Translations under genes and position numbers: made by a program
Part shown: piece by piece, positions 1-15,742 of the stretch
Numbering within the stretch: position 1 is the stretch's first letter
Layout of the letters: each line of letters begins with the position of its first letter
The notes under the pieces: model-generated
Told to the model about the DNA's origin: nothing
Databases searched by the model: none
The model's input: the letters and a program-made list of their open reading frames with translations, nothing else
Origin: Chrysomallon squamiferum
Lineage: Eukaryota; Mollusca; Gastropoda; Neomphalida; Peltospiridae
Assembly: GCA_012295275.1 (NCBI GenBank)
Contig: CM022665.1
Coordinates: 44,228,152-44,292,151, forward strand
Length of the DNA stretch: 64,000 nucleotides
Reading direction: 5' to 3'

Positions 1-367
1 TTGCAGCCATGTAAGATCTCCTTGGTGGCGAGCTCTGGCGACAAATAAGAACTTTACGTCTGTACCTAAGAGAAGTAACTCTTACACACAAATGTATAAT
101 TTACTTTCAGACACAGAGCAATATGGGTAGCAAATAGATACAATTTCTGCATGATTTTGTCAACTGATTTATTTTATATACGGTTTATCTTACAAAAATT
201 TATTTTTTAGAAATGTATATATAATCGATTTCCTTGATAATATAATTGTGGTTTGATCTTGCTGGAAAGAATATAAATATTTTTGTTACTGTAACTCTTC
301 ATCTATTATTTATATAGGCTGTATATGACTAATTATGTCAAATCGATTTCTTCTGGAATATCGTTTG
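1..367 (-). other. 3' UTR and downstream flank of the hydrolase gene
   Basis: AT-rich sequence beyond the hydrolase stop codon. On the minus strand, AATAAA polyadenylation signals occur at about 199-204 and 168-173, so the transcript probably ends between about 140 and 190. No other gene is seen here. The true cleavage site cannot be fixed from sequence alone. Confidence 0.4.
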
Positions 368-3979
<3,612 letters not shown>

Positions 3980-4290
3980 TTTCCAGTATAAATGAGAACG
4001 ACTAGCGTTCGACGGCGTATCGTCGTTTAGCTTAGATTACCGTCTGCATTAATCACGCCATTATCAAATAGTCTCGTTTTCACATTTTACTGTTGACGTT
4101 TCATCTTGAAGCAGCTTGTGACCCAAATAAAATTTACACCATAGTTGTTGATTTTGGGTTTTAAATCATTTACTTACTTACTATTTATTTTCTCTCCCCT
4201 CCTCCAACCAATATATACGAAAAATAATAAACCCTTATCTACATAAATGCATCAGTACCGGCCAATATAACAGAATGCAAATAAAAGCTT
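3980..4290 (-). promoter_or_regulatory. Short gap between eIF5 3' end and hydrolase start; probable hydrolase promoter
   Basis: A stretch with less homopolymer and more CG dinucleotides (ACGACTAGCGTTCGACGGCGTATCG at about 3998-4023, described here only in part) lies just upstream of the hydrolase ATG on the minus strand. eIF5 is also on the minus strand and should end near 4290-4310, so the two genes are head to tail a few hundred bases apart. No TATA box was identified. Confidence 0.35.
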
Positions 4291-6106
4291 TATAATAGAG
4301 ATTTTTATTATTATTGTTGATTACAATTTTACGTCCAGTACAGAACAAATGTAAATGAAAATATTTGTTCACATGTGAAAAATCTAACACATTTTGCTTA
4401 TGAATAATTTAAGAAATATTCTAAAAACATTCAACAAAGAATAAAAAACAACTGGAGCTCAGAAGTTAATTACTGATAAATCATTTTGAATTATGAAATT
4501 TATGCATTATTCAATTTTAATAATAAATATTTTTCATTTTTAAAATAAAAATGTTAAAAACAATCAAACCCACCAGTGCTGCAAAACTGAAATGGATTAG
4601 GAAACAAAAAAAAAAAAACTGATTTTTAAATTTGTAAGTAATTTATTTTAATTCCACAAAATTTTAAACAATTTTAAAATGAACAAATCAATGCTGCAAA
4701 ATAGATAGTTATTACAATAAACTGATGTACAATGAGCATCAAAGAAATAAAAATTTGCCGATACATTTTATCTACGTGCCACATATTCAACACTAAATAA
4801 AAATTTCAACTGTAATGGAATACACACAAATGCAACAAAATATATCTAAAGAATGAAAATTATAATAATAATGAACAAATAAAATAAATGTTCATTTTCG
4901 AAAAAATTACAATGTCAAATTATTTATCCATGATCTGATTATGTGCAAAATGTTCCTTTATTAAGTTCTAGTTTCAACCTCAAACGAAAGAAAATAATCA
5001 CTGTACATTTCACAAACCTCTCACTTAAATAATTCACACATTTCAAAAGAAAAGATAAAATATATTTATGTTAATTTAAAAAAAAAAAAAATTTATAAAG
5101 AAAAATAACAAGAGATTTGTTAATCATATTTTTTCCATCACCTTTATATACTGATTAATGCAACACAAAACAATAATATATCAATTTCAAAATAAAAACC
5201 TCAAACGTTTACCAGTAACTGAAAAATTAAGACCGCCAACATCTACAGATATGATTTACAATAATTATATTTTAATAATAAAATGACAGTTTAACATACA
5301 TTTATATACCAAGCATTTATTTAATGGTTAAATCTGCAGCATTTGAACAGTGAATATTTTCAACAAAAAGTGAACAAAACTAAATAAAAGAAAAAAAGTG
5401 TTAACAAAAGAAAATGGACCAGATTTGAAAGTCAAATGCACTGTGATATTTTCCCCAGTAACTTGGCTGCAGCAATGGTGAATCATGCTTTTTACTCACA
5501 AATGTATCCCACTTCTCAATACACATATTAAAAAAAACAAAAAAAACATAAAAAATTTCAAATATCAAAGGACAAGAAATTCTTGTCAACTCTTACAAAA
5601 GCCTAAAATTTGAATAAATAAAATGTTAGAAGATGCCAAAACAGATGAAATTATTGAAATTATATATATTTTTTTTAATATGACAGATGGTAAATGAAAT
5701 TATTAGAAAGATAAAAAGAATCTGTTTAACTATTGATAAATTAGTTTTAACAACGTAAAACTAGAGAAATGACAAAAGTAACATCCGTGTACACAATGAA
5801 CTCAACATCAAATGATGCCAAATAAACTATAGAAAAAAAAAAAAAAAAAAAAAAAAGTTTTAATGCAACATTGTTTTATATCATTTAAAATCTGTGCCCC
5901 AAAACACAAAATGTTGTGTGTAGTTTTTCACAAAAAACCCACAAAACAATTCTTTAGCAAATTCCATCATGAATCAAATAAAAGTAAACATCAAATTTTG
6001 TTTATATTATTTTTCTTTCTTTTCTTTTTTTTTTGTTTTGTTTTATAATTAACACATCAACACTAAAGCATTTTGTGAATTTTGTGCTGGTAATCGAGAG
6101 CTATTT
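4290..6106 (-). other. EIF5: eIF5 3' UTR (probable)
   Basis: About 1.8 kb of AT-rich sequence without usable reading frames, downstream of the eIF5 stop. The minus strand has several AATAAA-type signals; the last, near 4304, is a reasonable end. It contains poly-A/T tracts (for example 5833-5856) but no recognised RNA gene. Confidence 0.45.
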
Positions 6107-6208
6107 TTAAATGGCATCAATATCAAAGTCGTCATCCTCTTTTTCTACAGGTTTAGCAACAGGTGTGGTGGTCAGCTGACCAACTTTCTCAGTGTTAGAG
6201 TAGACAAC
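6107..6208 (-). CDS. EIF5: eIF5 coding exon 10 (C-terminus)
   Basis: Acceptor ATTTTCAG. Encodes [20 protein letters not shown] and the terminal [12 protein letters not shown] with a TAA stop at 6109-6107. Confidence 0.96.
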   Translation of the reverse strand, partial: VVYSNTEKVGQLTTTPVAKPVEKEDDDFDIDAI

Positions 6209-9200
6209 CTGAAAATAAATAAAAATAAATAAAAAAAAAACAACAACAATAATAATGATGATGAAGATAATGATAATAATGTTAATAGCAATAATAATGA
6301 TAACCATAAAAATTAATCCATAATGAAAAATTACAGATCACAAGTGAATTATTAAATTAAACCACGTGAGGTGTGTAGATTCAGTCCACTAACTGCAGAC
6401 ATTAACAAAACAGAACTACTACTAACATCACCAATAATAATAAAATTTAAAAAAGGAAATAATTTAAAAATCAAATATTTGTTAATGGAACACTCAGCAT
6501 ACATTCAACTTTACTGAAAGAAAAAGGCCATTAGTTTACTTATACAACCAAACACGTCATGCCATAAAGAATTACTTTAACTTGCTATTTGACCAAATCA
6601 CAACACATATAAATATAAATAAACAAATAAACATACAATTACATCTGCAATATTTTTTTTTTTTTTTTTTTTTTTAAATTTACTGTATGCATTTTTTTTC
6701 CTAAAATAGAATTATTTTAGAAATTTTGGGCCAACTGAATTACTTCAAAGTTGCTGTTGGAACCAAACAACAGATATAAATTACAAATAAAGACGCTTAT
6801 TACAAAGTCCCAAATTTACTCTTTACCTTATTTTCTGAAGTAGAAATACTTTTTTTTTTTTTAAATAATATTTTTACCTGAACAGTCTCATCCTCATCAT
6901 CCTCGCTTTCCTCCTCTGCTTCTTTAAGCCAGTTGATGAATGGTGCTGCTTTATCCTGAATCTCCTGAGCAACTGATTTTGACACGTACTTCTTAGAAGC
7001 CTGCCAGAGAATATAAAAATAATAGAAATAAGAAATAAAACATTTTTAAATAACAATAAAAAAATAAAAAATAAAAAATTTCCGGAAAAAGAGAACAAAT
7101 TTCAAAATGAGAAACTTCTATTTTCTAGAACTAGCAGATGCTCATGCACAGTAATTTATAATTTACAGTTATTACTGTTTATACTTAATGCATATTGAGC
7201 TGTATATTTATACAGTCTATGTCAGATTAACATCCACATTAATATATATAGTTGAAATGAATTTTAGTCTAAAACAGAATTCATAAATTCTGCTCAAGAC
7301 TATTAAAGTATCAAACCCTAATAATTACAAATTTTGTGAAAGCAATTATCTAATTTTTAATATCAATAAAATCTGAGTCTTTAAAATTTATCAATAAAAC
7401 TAATAAATTCCCCATCTATATTCATTATTGTTCAGTCTGCTTTAAAAAAATAACAATTTCCACTGACAAAAATGTATCTATCTACTTTTTAATTAAAAAT
7501 AGGTAAAGAAATTTCTACCGATGGAAACAACAGTCCTTAATGCATTTTAAAAGTGAAAACAAGAACAGAACTAAATTACCTTCTTCGACCACTCCAGAAG
7601 AACCTCCTCCTCAAGGATATCAGCATCATACAAAGCCTTCAGAATGTGCGGGACTTTGGGCAGCAGGGCTTCCTTGTGGACATTTCCGACGAGCTGCTCA
7701 ATACCTCCCAGCAGGTATTTCTGAGCTTTCTGATTGTTAATACAAAACTGAAATGAGAAAAAAAAATATATATATATATATAACAAAAACATAAAACAGA
7801 TAATCAAATAAGTCAGGATTACAACTATGAAAAACTGAGTAACAGCCAGCTGATGGTTGAATGTTCTCCATTACTCCAATGCTTCAAAACTGATTAAAAT
7901 ATATATTGACACAAAGGCATTTTTTTTTTTTTTTTTTTTTAAATGTTTTGCATCTAAAGGTTTTAGAGTGCGTGGTAATTATTATTGCAATGTTTGTGAA
8001 AAGATATGTTTTTAAAAACCAGTAATTAAATGCAGCCAACATGAATAATGAAAATTGGTTGGGTGAGAAAAAAAAAAAAAAAAAAAAAAAACACTTACCC
8101 TCCGAAATAGTTTTTCATGATCTTTAATCTGTTGTAAAATGTTCTTATCAAACAGAAGTTCCACCAAAACCATTGTAACTTTATCAATGACCTCAAGTCT
8201 CTCAGCTTCTTGAAAAATATCTAATCCTTTAAGATCACCAAGTTCGCGTTTTTGCTGCAAAAGGTGAAATAAATAACACTGACCATGTATGTTAAAACTG
8301 GTTACATACCACTAATTCTTATGTTTGCACTATTGAGGACTAATGCCAGTTATCCTACAAATCCAGTTCAGTACTTTAATGTTCCTCACATCATAACATA
8401 GTAATAACCTCAATGATGAATCCATGTGTAATGTTACCTTTTGACATTTTAGTATTTAAAAGCACAATGAAATAAAGGATAAAATATTTTCTTCTGGAAC
8501 ACAATTCCAATAATGTTCCTATAAATAATCCAGTAAAAATTACAATAGCTCTATAATCCCTTCATTGTGATATGGCAGCAGAGGGCAGACAAAAAACTGC
8601 AATGCCTGTCATGACATGACAATGCTAATAACAAAGAAAAATTTAATAAAAGAATACTAAACTTGACTAGTATTGAACTACGGAATAAAAAAAACAACAA
8701 AACAATTACTTTAATATATTGATACAGCATGTTGACTCTTTCTTCAGAACTTTTCTCCAGGTCTTCAGTAAATGCTAAACCCTTAGCAGCAGTGGTGAGC
8801 TCCTCCAGACGTTTTTTAACTGCTTCCTCACTGAGATCCTCACCCCAGTCTTCATCATCATTCTCCTTCATCTGTCAAATACATTATCAATCACACTTCA
8901 CTGAACACAATCATTAAAATCATCATCTCTAATAAACATTAAGAACATTTAAAAAAAAAAATAATAATAATAATAATAATAATAATAATCCACTGAAACA
9001 AATTCAGAGTTGGTGGAATTAAAGCATAAAATCTCCATCACTCAACCCTGCCAGCAAAAACAAAACATACTGAAATCTTAAAATAATAAATATAATTAAT
9101 GTAACTTTAATGTTGTCATAATTTTTTTTTTTTTTTTTTTTAAAATTTATATATATTTAAAAACAAAAATTAAATTACAAGGTACAGACATAGTTAACAC

Positions 9201-9527
9201 TTTAACAAGATTAAACAGACAAATGCTTACCTCTGGCGGAGCTTCGATAATTCCTCCAGAAGCCCGCTGAGCTGCCATCTGCTGCTGAGCGTTTGCTTCT
9301 GGACTGGCACGATCTTTGTCTGCATCTTCACCATTTACAGAGCCTTTCTGTTTACGATCCTTCTTCTTGTCCTTCTTACCTTTACTAGGGGTTGTAGATA
9401 CATCCTGTACACAACACAGAAAACACATGTATAAACATCTTCATAATGAGAAAGAGCAATCGCAAAAAAAACCCCACTAATACAAATTATAATAATTTAA
9501 AGTCAGAATGAATGTCACATGCAATCA

Positions 9528-9562
<35 letters not shown>

Positions 9563-11310
9563 ATAAATACAAATTTCATCAATTTAAAAGAGAATGAATG
9601 GAAGTTTAACAATGTCCTGTCATAATCATAAAAAATTTGAACTGTTCTCTCACACAAGATAACTGTTTACATTGAACAAAGTTCCTATGTAAAAATATAT
9701 TCATTTTTTTTTTTGACAAGTAATAATATTTTTTTTATACATTGTCATAAGTGTACAGAGTACCAGATGTGGTGTATAAATGCATATATAATTATTATTA
9801 TTATCATTTTATTCAAGTTTTAAAATAATTTTATACTGCTGAAGCAGATACGTACCATATCTGGGGGATTTTTCAGAATATATGTTGTTAGTTTATGCTT
9901 CATGTCCACATAGCCCTGATAGCCGCAAGCAATACAGCGCTGGGAAATCATTTGTTTTCTCTGCTGCACTGACTGAAACAAAGACAAATATACTTTTCAT
10001 TAGTCAACCAAAATTAATCATAATCTAACACGTCAACAAGTTTAAAACCATTACATGTCATCCTCATTAGAGTTTTTGGTGCATCAGAATCTGAACAATA
10101 TAAACAGCTGAACAGAAAATTCTAAAATTTTACATAATGTATCGAATGATTGATTCGTAAAACATTATTAAAATTCAGTTACTTAAATTACTAATCAGTT
10201 TAAGAAACTATCTATAACAGTAAACTTAACACATAAACAACAAAGTGGTGTTGGGTGGTGGTGTTTTTTTTCAGTCTATAAATAAACCAGCTAGGTAATA
10301 AATTGTGTGATAAGCTTACAAGATTAGTTTCTGGATTTGAACATTCGGGACACAAGACAAATCGTTTGATAAAGCCATCAAGCAATCCCTGAAGTTTCTC
10401 AGAATCATGTGAGCCATTGACAATGTAGCGATCATTTTTGGCATCAAAAAGAGTTTGAGCTCCGAGTTCGCAGCCAAAATATTTGGTGGGATCTGAAAAT
10501 TAAAATTAATTAAAAAACTAACGTTAGTGATTAAAATGATCCATTTTCAAATTCAGTGCTTTAGAAAATATTTTTCTTTAAATGAAAATGCTTTAAAGAT
10601 GTCTGATCATCAAAAAACATTAACTTTTCAACATCTCTAGCTTTTTCAGATTTTGTAATAAAAAAGTCTATATTTATACAATAAATAAATAAAATAAATA
10701 ATAATAAGCTAAAAATCTGAAACATATGGACCAAACAAATGGTGAAAATATTAATCTTGAAAGTGAAAATGCACCATCATGTTGTGTGAAGATATATTTT
10801 TACTGTTTGTGTTTAACTGATATTTGTGACAAATATGCAAAGTCTCTTACATGAAGGCGGTCTGGACAGTGCTTTGGCAACATCTGTCATATTAACAATC
10901 ACTGTTTTGATCCCATTTCCCTTACCCTCAACCTGAAATTTCAAATATTGTCAAATTTAAAAACCACATTAAACTATTAATAAACTATAAACATGATAAA
11001 ATTTGAAATTCTATTTAGTCAGTTATATTAAGAAAAGATTTTATACTTCATTTTATTATTTTACAACTTTTTCCCAATATCAAACTTCAAAGAACGTTAT
11101 AGCTTTTAAATTACCTTGAGTGTTAAAACAGCCTGGCTTTGTGTAAATAGTCATAATATTTTACCTTTAGCAACATTTTATTATCTAAGCCACACCATCA
11201 CATTTCAAAAAGATATGATTATATTTTTCAACTCTCACTTTGGCTAAGAGCCGAGGCATCTTGTAGCGGTAAAACTGGTCAGCCACTGTTCTGTCGATGT
11301 TGAGAGCCAT
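6107..11310 (-). CDS. EIF5: Eukaryotic translation initiation factor 5 (eIF5), 10 coding exons
   Basis: eIF5 is the GTPase-activating protein for eIF2 in the 43S/48S preinitiation complex, acting when the start codon is recognised. Exons in order: 11310-11239, 10932-10851, 10492-10320, 9972-9856, 9404-9231, 8871-8710, 8254-8099, 7747-7580, 7000-6878 and 6208-6107. They total 1329 nt, 442 aa plus stop, with all phases consistent (human eIF5 is 431 aa). The N-terminal domain holds [14 protein letters not shown], with the arginine finger at Arg15, and [11 protein letters not shown]. The zinc ribbon has CPEC at 99/102 and CIACG at 122/125. A Lys-rich linker covers about 155-170. The C-terminal W2/HEAT domain, which contacts eIF2beta, eIF3c and eIF1, runs from about 220 to 400, followed by the acidic tail [12 protein letters not shown] and the terminal DDDFDIDAI. 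The ATG has a strong context (A at -3, G at +4). Identification is essentially certain. Confidence 0.97.
6878..7000 (-). CDS. EIF5: eIF5 coding exon 9 (acidic/aromatic box region)
   Basis: Acceptor CTGGCAG, donor CAG|GTAAAA. Encodes [20 protein letters not shown] then [20 protein letters not shown], the acidic/aromatic segment that contacts eIF2beta. Confidence 0.96.
7580..7747 (-). CDS. EIF5: eIF5 coding exon 8
   Basis: Acceptor CATTTCAG, donor AAG|GTAATT. Encodes [20 protein letters not shown] through [19 protein letters not shown], the core of the W2 domain. Confidence 0.96.
8099..8254 (-). CDS. EIF5: eIF5 coding exon 7
   Basis: Acceptor TTTTGCAG, donor AGG|GTAAGT. Encodes the helical repeat segment from [20 protein letters not shown] to KDHEKLFRR. 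Confidence 0.95.
8710..8871 (-). CDS. EIF5: eIF5 coding exon 6
   Basis: Acceptor TTGACAG, donor AAA|GTAATT. Encodes [20 protein letters not shown] and [14 protein letters not shown], entering the C-terminal domain. Confidence 0.95.
9231..9404 (-). CDS. EIF5: eIF5 coding exon 5 (Lys-rich linker)
   Basis: Acceptor GTGTACAG, donor GAG|GTAAGC. Encodes a low-complexity basic linker with [15 protein letters not shown], then a Gln/Ala-rich stretch ending APPE. Confidence 0.93.
9856..9972 (-). CDS. EIF5: eIF5 coding exon 4 (second zinc cysteines)
   Basis: Acceptor GTTTCAG, donor ATG|GTACGT. Encodes [20 protein letters not shown] then [11 protein letters not shown]. The zinc-binding CxxC is CIAC. 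Confidence 0.95.
10320..10492 (-). CDS. EIF5: eIF5 coding exon 3 (first zinc cysteines)
   Basis: Acceptor ATTTTCAG, donor CTT|GTAAGC. Encodes [20 protein letters not shown] through [14 protein letters not shown], with Cys99 and Cys102 of the zinc ribbon. Confidence 0.95.
10851..10932 (-). CDS. EIF5: eIF5 coding exon 2
   Basis: Acceptor ATTTCAG, donor CAT|GTAAGA. Encodes [20 protein letters not shown], then ALSRPPS and the first base of Tyr. Confidence 0.95.
11239..11310 (-). CDS. EIF5: eIF5 coding exon 1
   Basis: Encodes [20 protein letters not shown] then LLAK, donor AAA|GTGAGA. Arg15 (the GAP arginine finger) is in FYRYK. The exon extends upstream as 5' UTR to a probable acceptor at 11474 (ATACAG). 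Confidence 0.95.
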
Positions 11311-11399
11311 TTTGAATGGACAGTCAGATACGGCTTTCTTTTCCGATGAATACCTCCGTCTGTTTTATTGAAGTGATTGCTGTGCTTAGGGAACTTCAT
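11244..11399 (-). CDS. Upstream ORF overlapping the eIF5 start codon
   Basis: In the eIF5 5' UTR, ATG 11399 opens a 51-codon frame ([16 protein letters not shown]...) ending at TAG 11246-11244, beyond the eIF5 ATG at 11310 and out of frame with it. The uORF ATG has a weak context (T at -3, A at +4), while the eIF5 ATG has a strong one. The frame is also open upstream through the probable splice to 12434, where further ATGs at 12455 and 12575 are in frame. This is the arrangement expected for eIF5 autoregulation by start-codon stringency, known in vertebrates. The regulatory role is inference. Confidence 0.5.
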   Translation of the reverse strand: MKFPKHSNHFNKTDGGIHRKRKPYLTVHSKWLSTSTEQWLTSFTATRCLGS

Positions 11400-12124
11400 A
11401 AACCTTGGTTGAGCACCTATACCCCTACAGTTCTGTTTGGGTTCAATAATTCTCTCTTCCCACCACAAGGGCCCTGTATTTAAAATTTATAAAAATTATG
11501 TATTTATTAAGACAATGGTAAATTTAAAAAAATATTAAAAATTATTTTAAAAAAAATAAATGGATGAGAAAGTGTTGGGGACTTGATTTTTTTTTTAAAT
11601 TTAATTGTGGGGGGGGTAGTAAAACGTTTAACAATTATAAAATTATGGATCAAATCATTATAAATAATAAAAAACAAAAAATAATGAACATATTGTAAAT
11701 AACAGCACCGAAGCATTGTCATGAGTGATATTAAAAGAAAACCATAATCTATCAGTTTTTAATTTATATAATGAAGATCAGAGCATGCAAATGATACATT
11801 TTGAATTCTTTGAAAACAAAATTTTATATGTATAAATTCCTAAATAACTGACTTATCATCTGTTAAAACAAAATTTTCACTTGAAAGTGTACATTTTTCC
11901 ATCTAGTTTATTATAAAAAAAACCTTTATGAAACCGACATCTGATTGAACATTCAACATTTTACAAATTATTTAATCATTTTTTTATATGATAAATCTGT
12001 CAACTTTAAACTTATTATCTGTAATACTGTTATTAGGTCCACTGCGACATAAACAAAATATTAATTATATTTATAATGATGCTTCGTGGCAACGCCATAT
12101 GCTCAAGTCGAGATACTCCAAAGC

Positions 12125-12184
12125 CTCTACTAACTTTAATTCATAATCGATCAACTCTACTAACTTTAATTCATAATCGATCAA
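12125..12184. repeat. 30-bp perfect tandem duplication
   Basis: The unit beginning CTCTACTAACTTTAATTCAT occurs at 12125-12154 and again, identical, at 12155-12184. It is in the proposed eIF5 5' UTR intron. Confidence 0.95.
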
Positions 12185-12433
12185 AAGTTTTCTATTAATT
12201 ATACAACATCTTAATTATCTGGCATTGTGTTACATTAACTGTTTATCTGTAGCTCTACAAGTTGTCATTTCTTTCTCGTTACATTTCGCCACGTGTTGTA
12301 GATGCCAATATGGCCGAAATTTCATCGTATCTAGTTTGACCTTTAGTTCACAAAGTAGTATAGATTAACTCTAAGAATGACTTTTGTACATTCAAATTGT
12401 AAAAATCCAATATCAGTAAGACCAAATACGTAC

Positions 12434-12575
12434 CGTCTGGATTCAAATACGTCATAAAAACGCTGAAAATGAGCAAAGCAACTGATACTGGTCGGCAGAA
12501 TGTGCAAGGCGACAGCCAAAGGGCGCTAGGACCCAATATGTTAGCGGGAAATGTCACTTGGGAAAACTGAAACAT
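12434..12575 (-). other. EIF5: Candidate non-coding first exon / promoter-proximal region of eIF5
   Basis: On the minus strand a good donor (GACG|GTACGT, exon end 12434) lies in a locally GC-richer, less repetitive stretch. Splicing to the acceptor at 11474 gives a 5' UTR ending in the eIF5 ATG exon. The transcription start is not identified; it could lie anywhere up to about 12800. Confidence 0.35.
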
Positions 12576-12599
12576 ACACCAGAATCTGTGAAATAAAAT

Positions 12600-13345
12600 A
12601 AGAAAGTAATGCTATATAATGGACTATAAATTATTTTCAAAGCATTTCATAATGAACGAACAGTACAAAATTACAGTAATAAATTGAGGCGTATCTGCCT
12701 TCTACTACGTACATCTCTGGCAAAAGAATGACAAGAAAGTGCCCGGATGACAATCACGGACCAACGAGACGATAAAACTATGGAAAACTATACTCCATTT
12801 GACAAATGCTGTTTGACGTCACAAATTACTATTACCATTAGCGACCATTATATTTAGAAATGCGTAGGTTGGACTCATTGAATTAAACTAGCCAAAAAAA
12901 TATGTCCATATCTATAAATAACCAACTAACAATAGTTTGTACATAGAAAGACAAAATTAAAAACGTAATATTTTAAAGGTTATTAATAGTACAATAGTGA
13001 AAGCACATGTACGTAACAAAATGAAATGAATATGTTATTATGTATGAAATCATTTGATTATGAAAACTGCATTCACTCTGTAATGATGTCCGCTACTATA
13101 TAATGTGATTAGGATAGTAATATTTAAAAATAATTAGCATAAATTATATATTCATTTGTATAATTACGATCTAGATTTTACTCTCCCTTTCTCATCGATT
13201 TATGCCAAAATACATTTGTGCACTGGATAATCAAATAAATGGTCCATCTGCTATTAACATTAAGTATCTATGTAAAATGCATTGTCATTGTCATTATTAT
13301 TATTATTATTATTATTTCATATTTATGAATTAAAATATAAACTTC

Positions 13346-13380
<35 letters not shown>

Positions 13381-15100
13381 ACTAAATTAAAATAAAATAA
13401 ATAAATAAAAAATACAAACTTATAATTCTGTCTTAAATTTACAGTTCCTTGTTGTTAGTTATTGTAGCTAAGGTTTAAAATGAATTATGATATCTTAATT
13501 AACATATTAAATTTGAATTTTGTGTAAACAGTTTCTGAATATACTAAGTAACTATTTTGAATAACACCAAGTTTAAATTAATAAACCATGAATTTGTAAT
13601 AACTCTACCAAACATGCGTTTGTGAACAAGTAATACGAGTTATGTCCCCTGAACATTGGAATTGAAACTATAATTATTCCAAATAAATTTGGTTATATTA
13701 AAATGATGCTGCGATCAAGTCGGAGATAATTACCGAACTCTTTTATTTTACCATTTGTAGACAGAATTGTTCTCTTCAGTTCTTAGCAGTAATAATAATA
13801 CTTTAAAAAGAAAAAAAAAAAAAAAAAAAAAAGAGTAAATAAATAAATAATGATAATAACTTATATGAATTTTGTTTTGTAACAAAATGTGCAAATTGTA
13901 TTCAACAACTTTTTAATTTACCTATGGCAAAAGACAAACACGACTTAAATGAAAACCCACAAGCCCCACTATTTCACTGTTACTAATAGTATTAGTATTA
14001 GCAGCTTGAGATATTTTAAATGAAACTTCATATACACAGGAAAACGCATTTGACGGCTTTCGATAAAGCAAAATGGAAAAAAGTGTGCGACAAGGATATT
14101 ATCATCCTTCGTAATACATTGCATCTTAGCCTTATAACTAGTCACTTACGTACTTATAATCCGTTTCACCCCGGCCAAACTACTTCAAATAACAAATTTA
14201 AATATCTGATAAGTATATACAGATTAAGATATTTAGCGATGCTGTATTTCTTATCAGTGTAAGTAATAAATAATAAGAGGTGGAAAATTATCTTGAACAT
14301 ATCATAATTCTGTTAAATATACCTGCTTTTTTTTTTTTTTTTTTTTTGTATTTTCTTGATGGCTGACGAATAGAAACCAAAGCCCTCACTTGAACGGAAT
14401 AATTCGTGCGTATGACGTCAAATGTTCTAGAAACGTCAGAGAAAAGAGTCTAGACTAAAAAGTTAGTATGCACAAGATAGTGGTTAAAGCAATTGTCTAA
14501 GGGTCGGAGCAGGGACATATTTACGGAAAACTAGTGTATCTGGCAAACTCTAAAACTGTCCATTCCTGGTAATCGTTTAGAGAACTACAAACAGACATTG
14601 CTCAGTGGCATTTTCTTCAAATGGTGCCCAGAGCAGGTGCCACACATAGCTGAACCATGATTTCATTCATTATTATTCTCTGCAGCATGAATTGTCCTGT
14701 CATAAAATATCATATCTTGAATCTTACTGAACAAAGTCGACCATGAAATTAAATTAATGGATTTCTCTTTTGTTTTCTTTCTTTTTTCTTTCTTTTTTTT
14801 TTTTAGTTAAATATATTTAATTTTTATCTTTTTAACTTTGACCTAATCATGTTATTATATCATGTTTAATAATAATAATAATAATTTTTTAATATAGAAA
14901 GAAAACAATTTCACGATTGACATGTCAATATTGAGACTATTTTTTTAGAATATAGTTTAAACATACGAGAGAATACGAGATTTCTACGATCCGCCATCTT
15001 TGGTGATGATTCCATGGGAGGAAACTTTTTGTCTCTGGAGCTTTAGCGCAGGGCACTGACAACAGGCCCATGAGTCTACGCCTGAATATAAATTAAATCA
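12600..15100. other. Intergenic region upstream of eIF5
   Basis: AT-rich sequence with poly-A/T tracts (13349-13364, 13809-13832, 14331-14347), an ATT run (13294-13315) and short chance ORFs. No homologous coding exon was recognised. Minus-strand AAAGATGGCGG near 14991-15001 resembles a YY1-type initiator-proximal motif. Confidence 0.5.
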
Positions 15101-15616
15101 GAAATTATTTCAAAACAGATCGAGACATTACTCTTTTTGATATCTTTACATGTGATTTGTTTGTTTACAAATACTGAACATTCCATTCGTCTCGATTTCA
15201 AATCGGATTTGCCTTAGGTCAGTGCTGTCAAATTCGAGAAACTGCATTTTGTATTTTACTGGTAAGTAATCAACAACCACACCATATTTCTGTGATCTTA
15301 TGTGATATTTCAAATGAACATATGACATTCTTATTTTCTTCTGGTTCCTGGGTTGTGCCATGATGCTTTAACATAAATATGAATGTCATGTGGTTGTCAG
15401 TATCATGCGTATGGACTGCGGGCAGTTTAATTTTGTTTATTGTATATAAATATTCCACATTCGCATAGTATCGATTTTCACTGAATGTGAGATATTTCCT
15501 TTTGGTAGGTTATGACAGCTGTGCAAAATAACTGTTCACAGTTTCACAGTGTTCAAAATTTTTCTTTTGTAAGCCAGAAAATATTTATCAAGTACAAAAG
15601 TACATTTAAAAACATT

Positions 15617-15742
15617 ATTCAGTTTATAGTTCTGAACGTAAAATGATTTACAAACAATGAAATAAAAGCTGTTTTAATTATTCAGTTTATTGTTCTTAAT
15701 GTAAAATGATTTACAAACAATGAAATAAAAGCTGTTTTAATA
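15617..15742. repeat. 63-bp tandem duplication
   Basis: Two copies, 15617-15679 and 15680-15742, differing at only a few positions; each contains GTAAAATGATTTACAAACAA. Confidence 0.9.

Noticed and set aside
14020-14262. 80-aa plus-strand ORF starting MKLHIHRKTH
   Set aside because: No recognised homology, no splice context, length within chance expectation.
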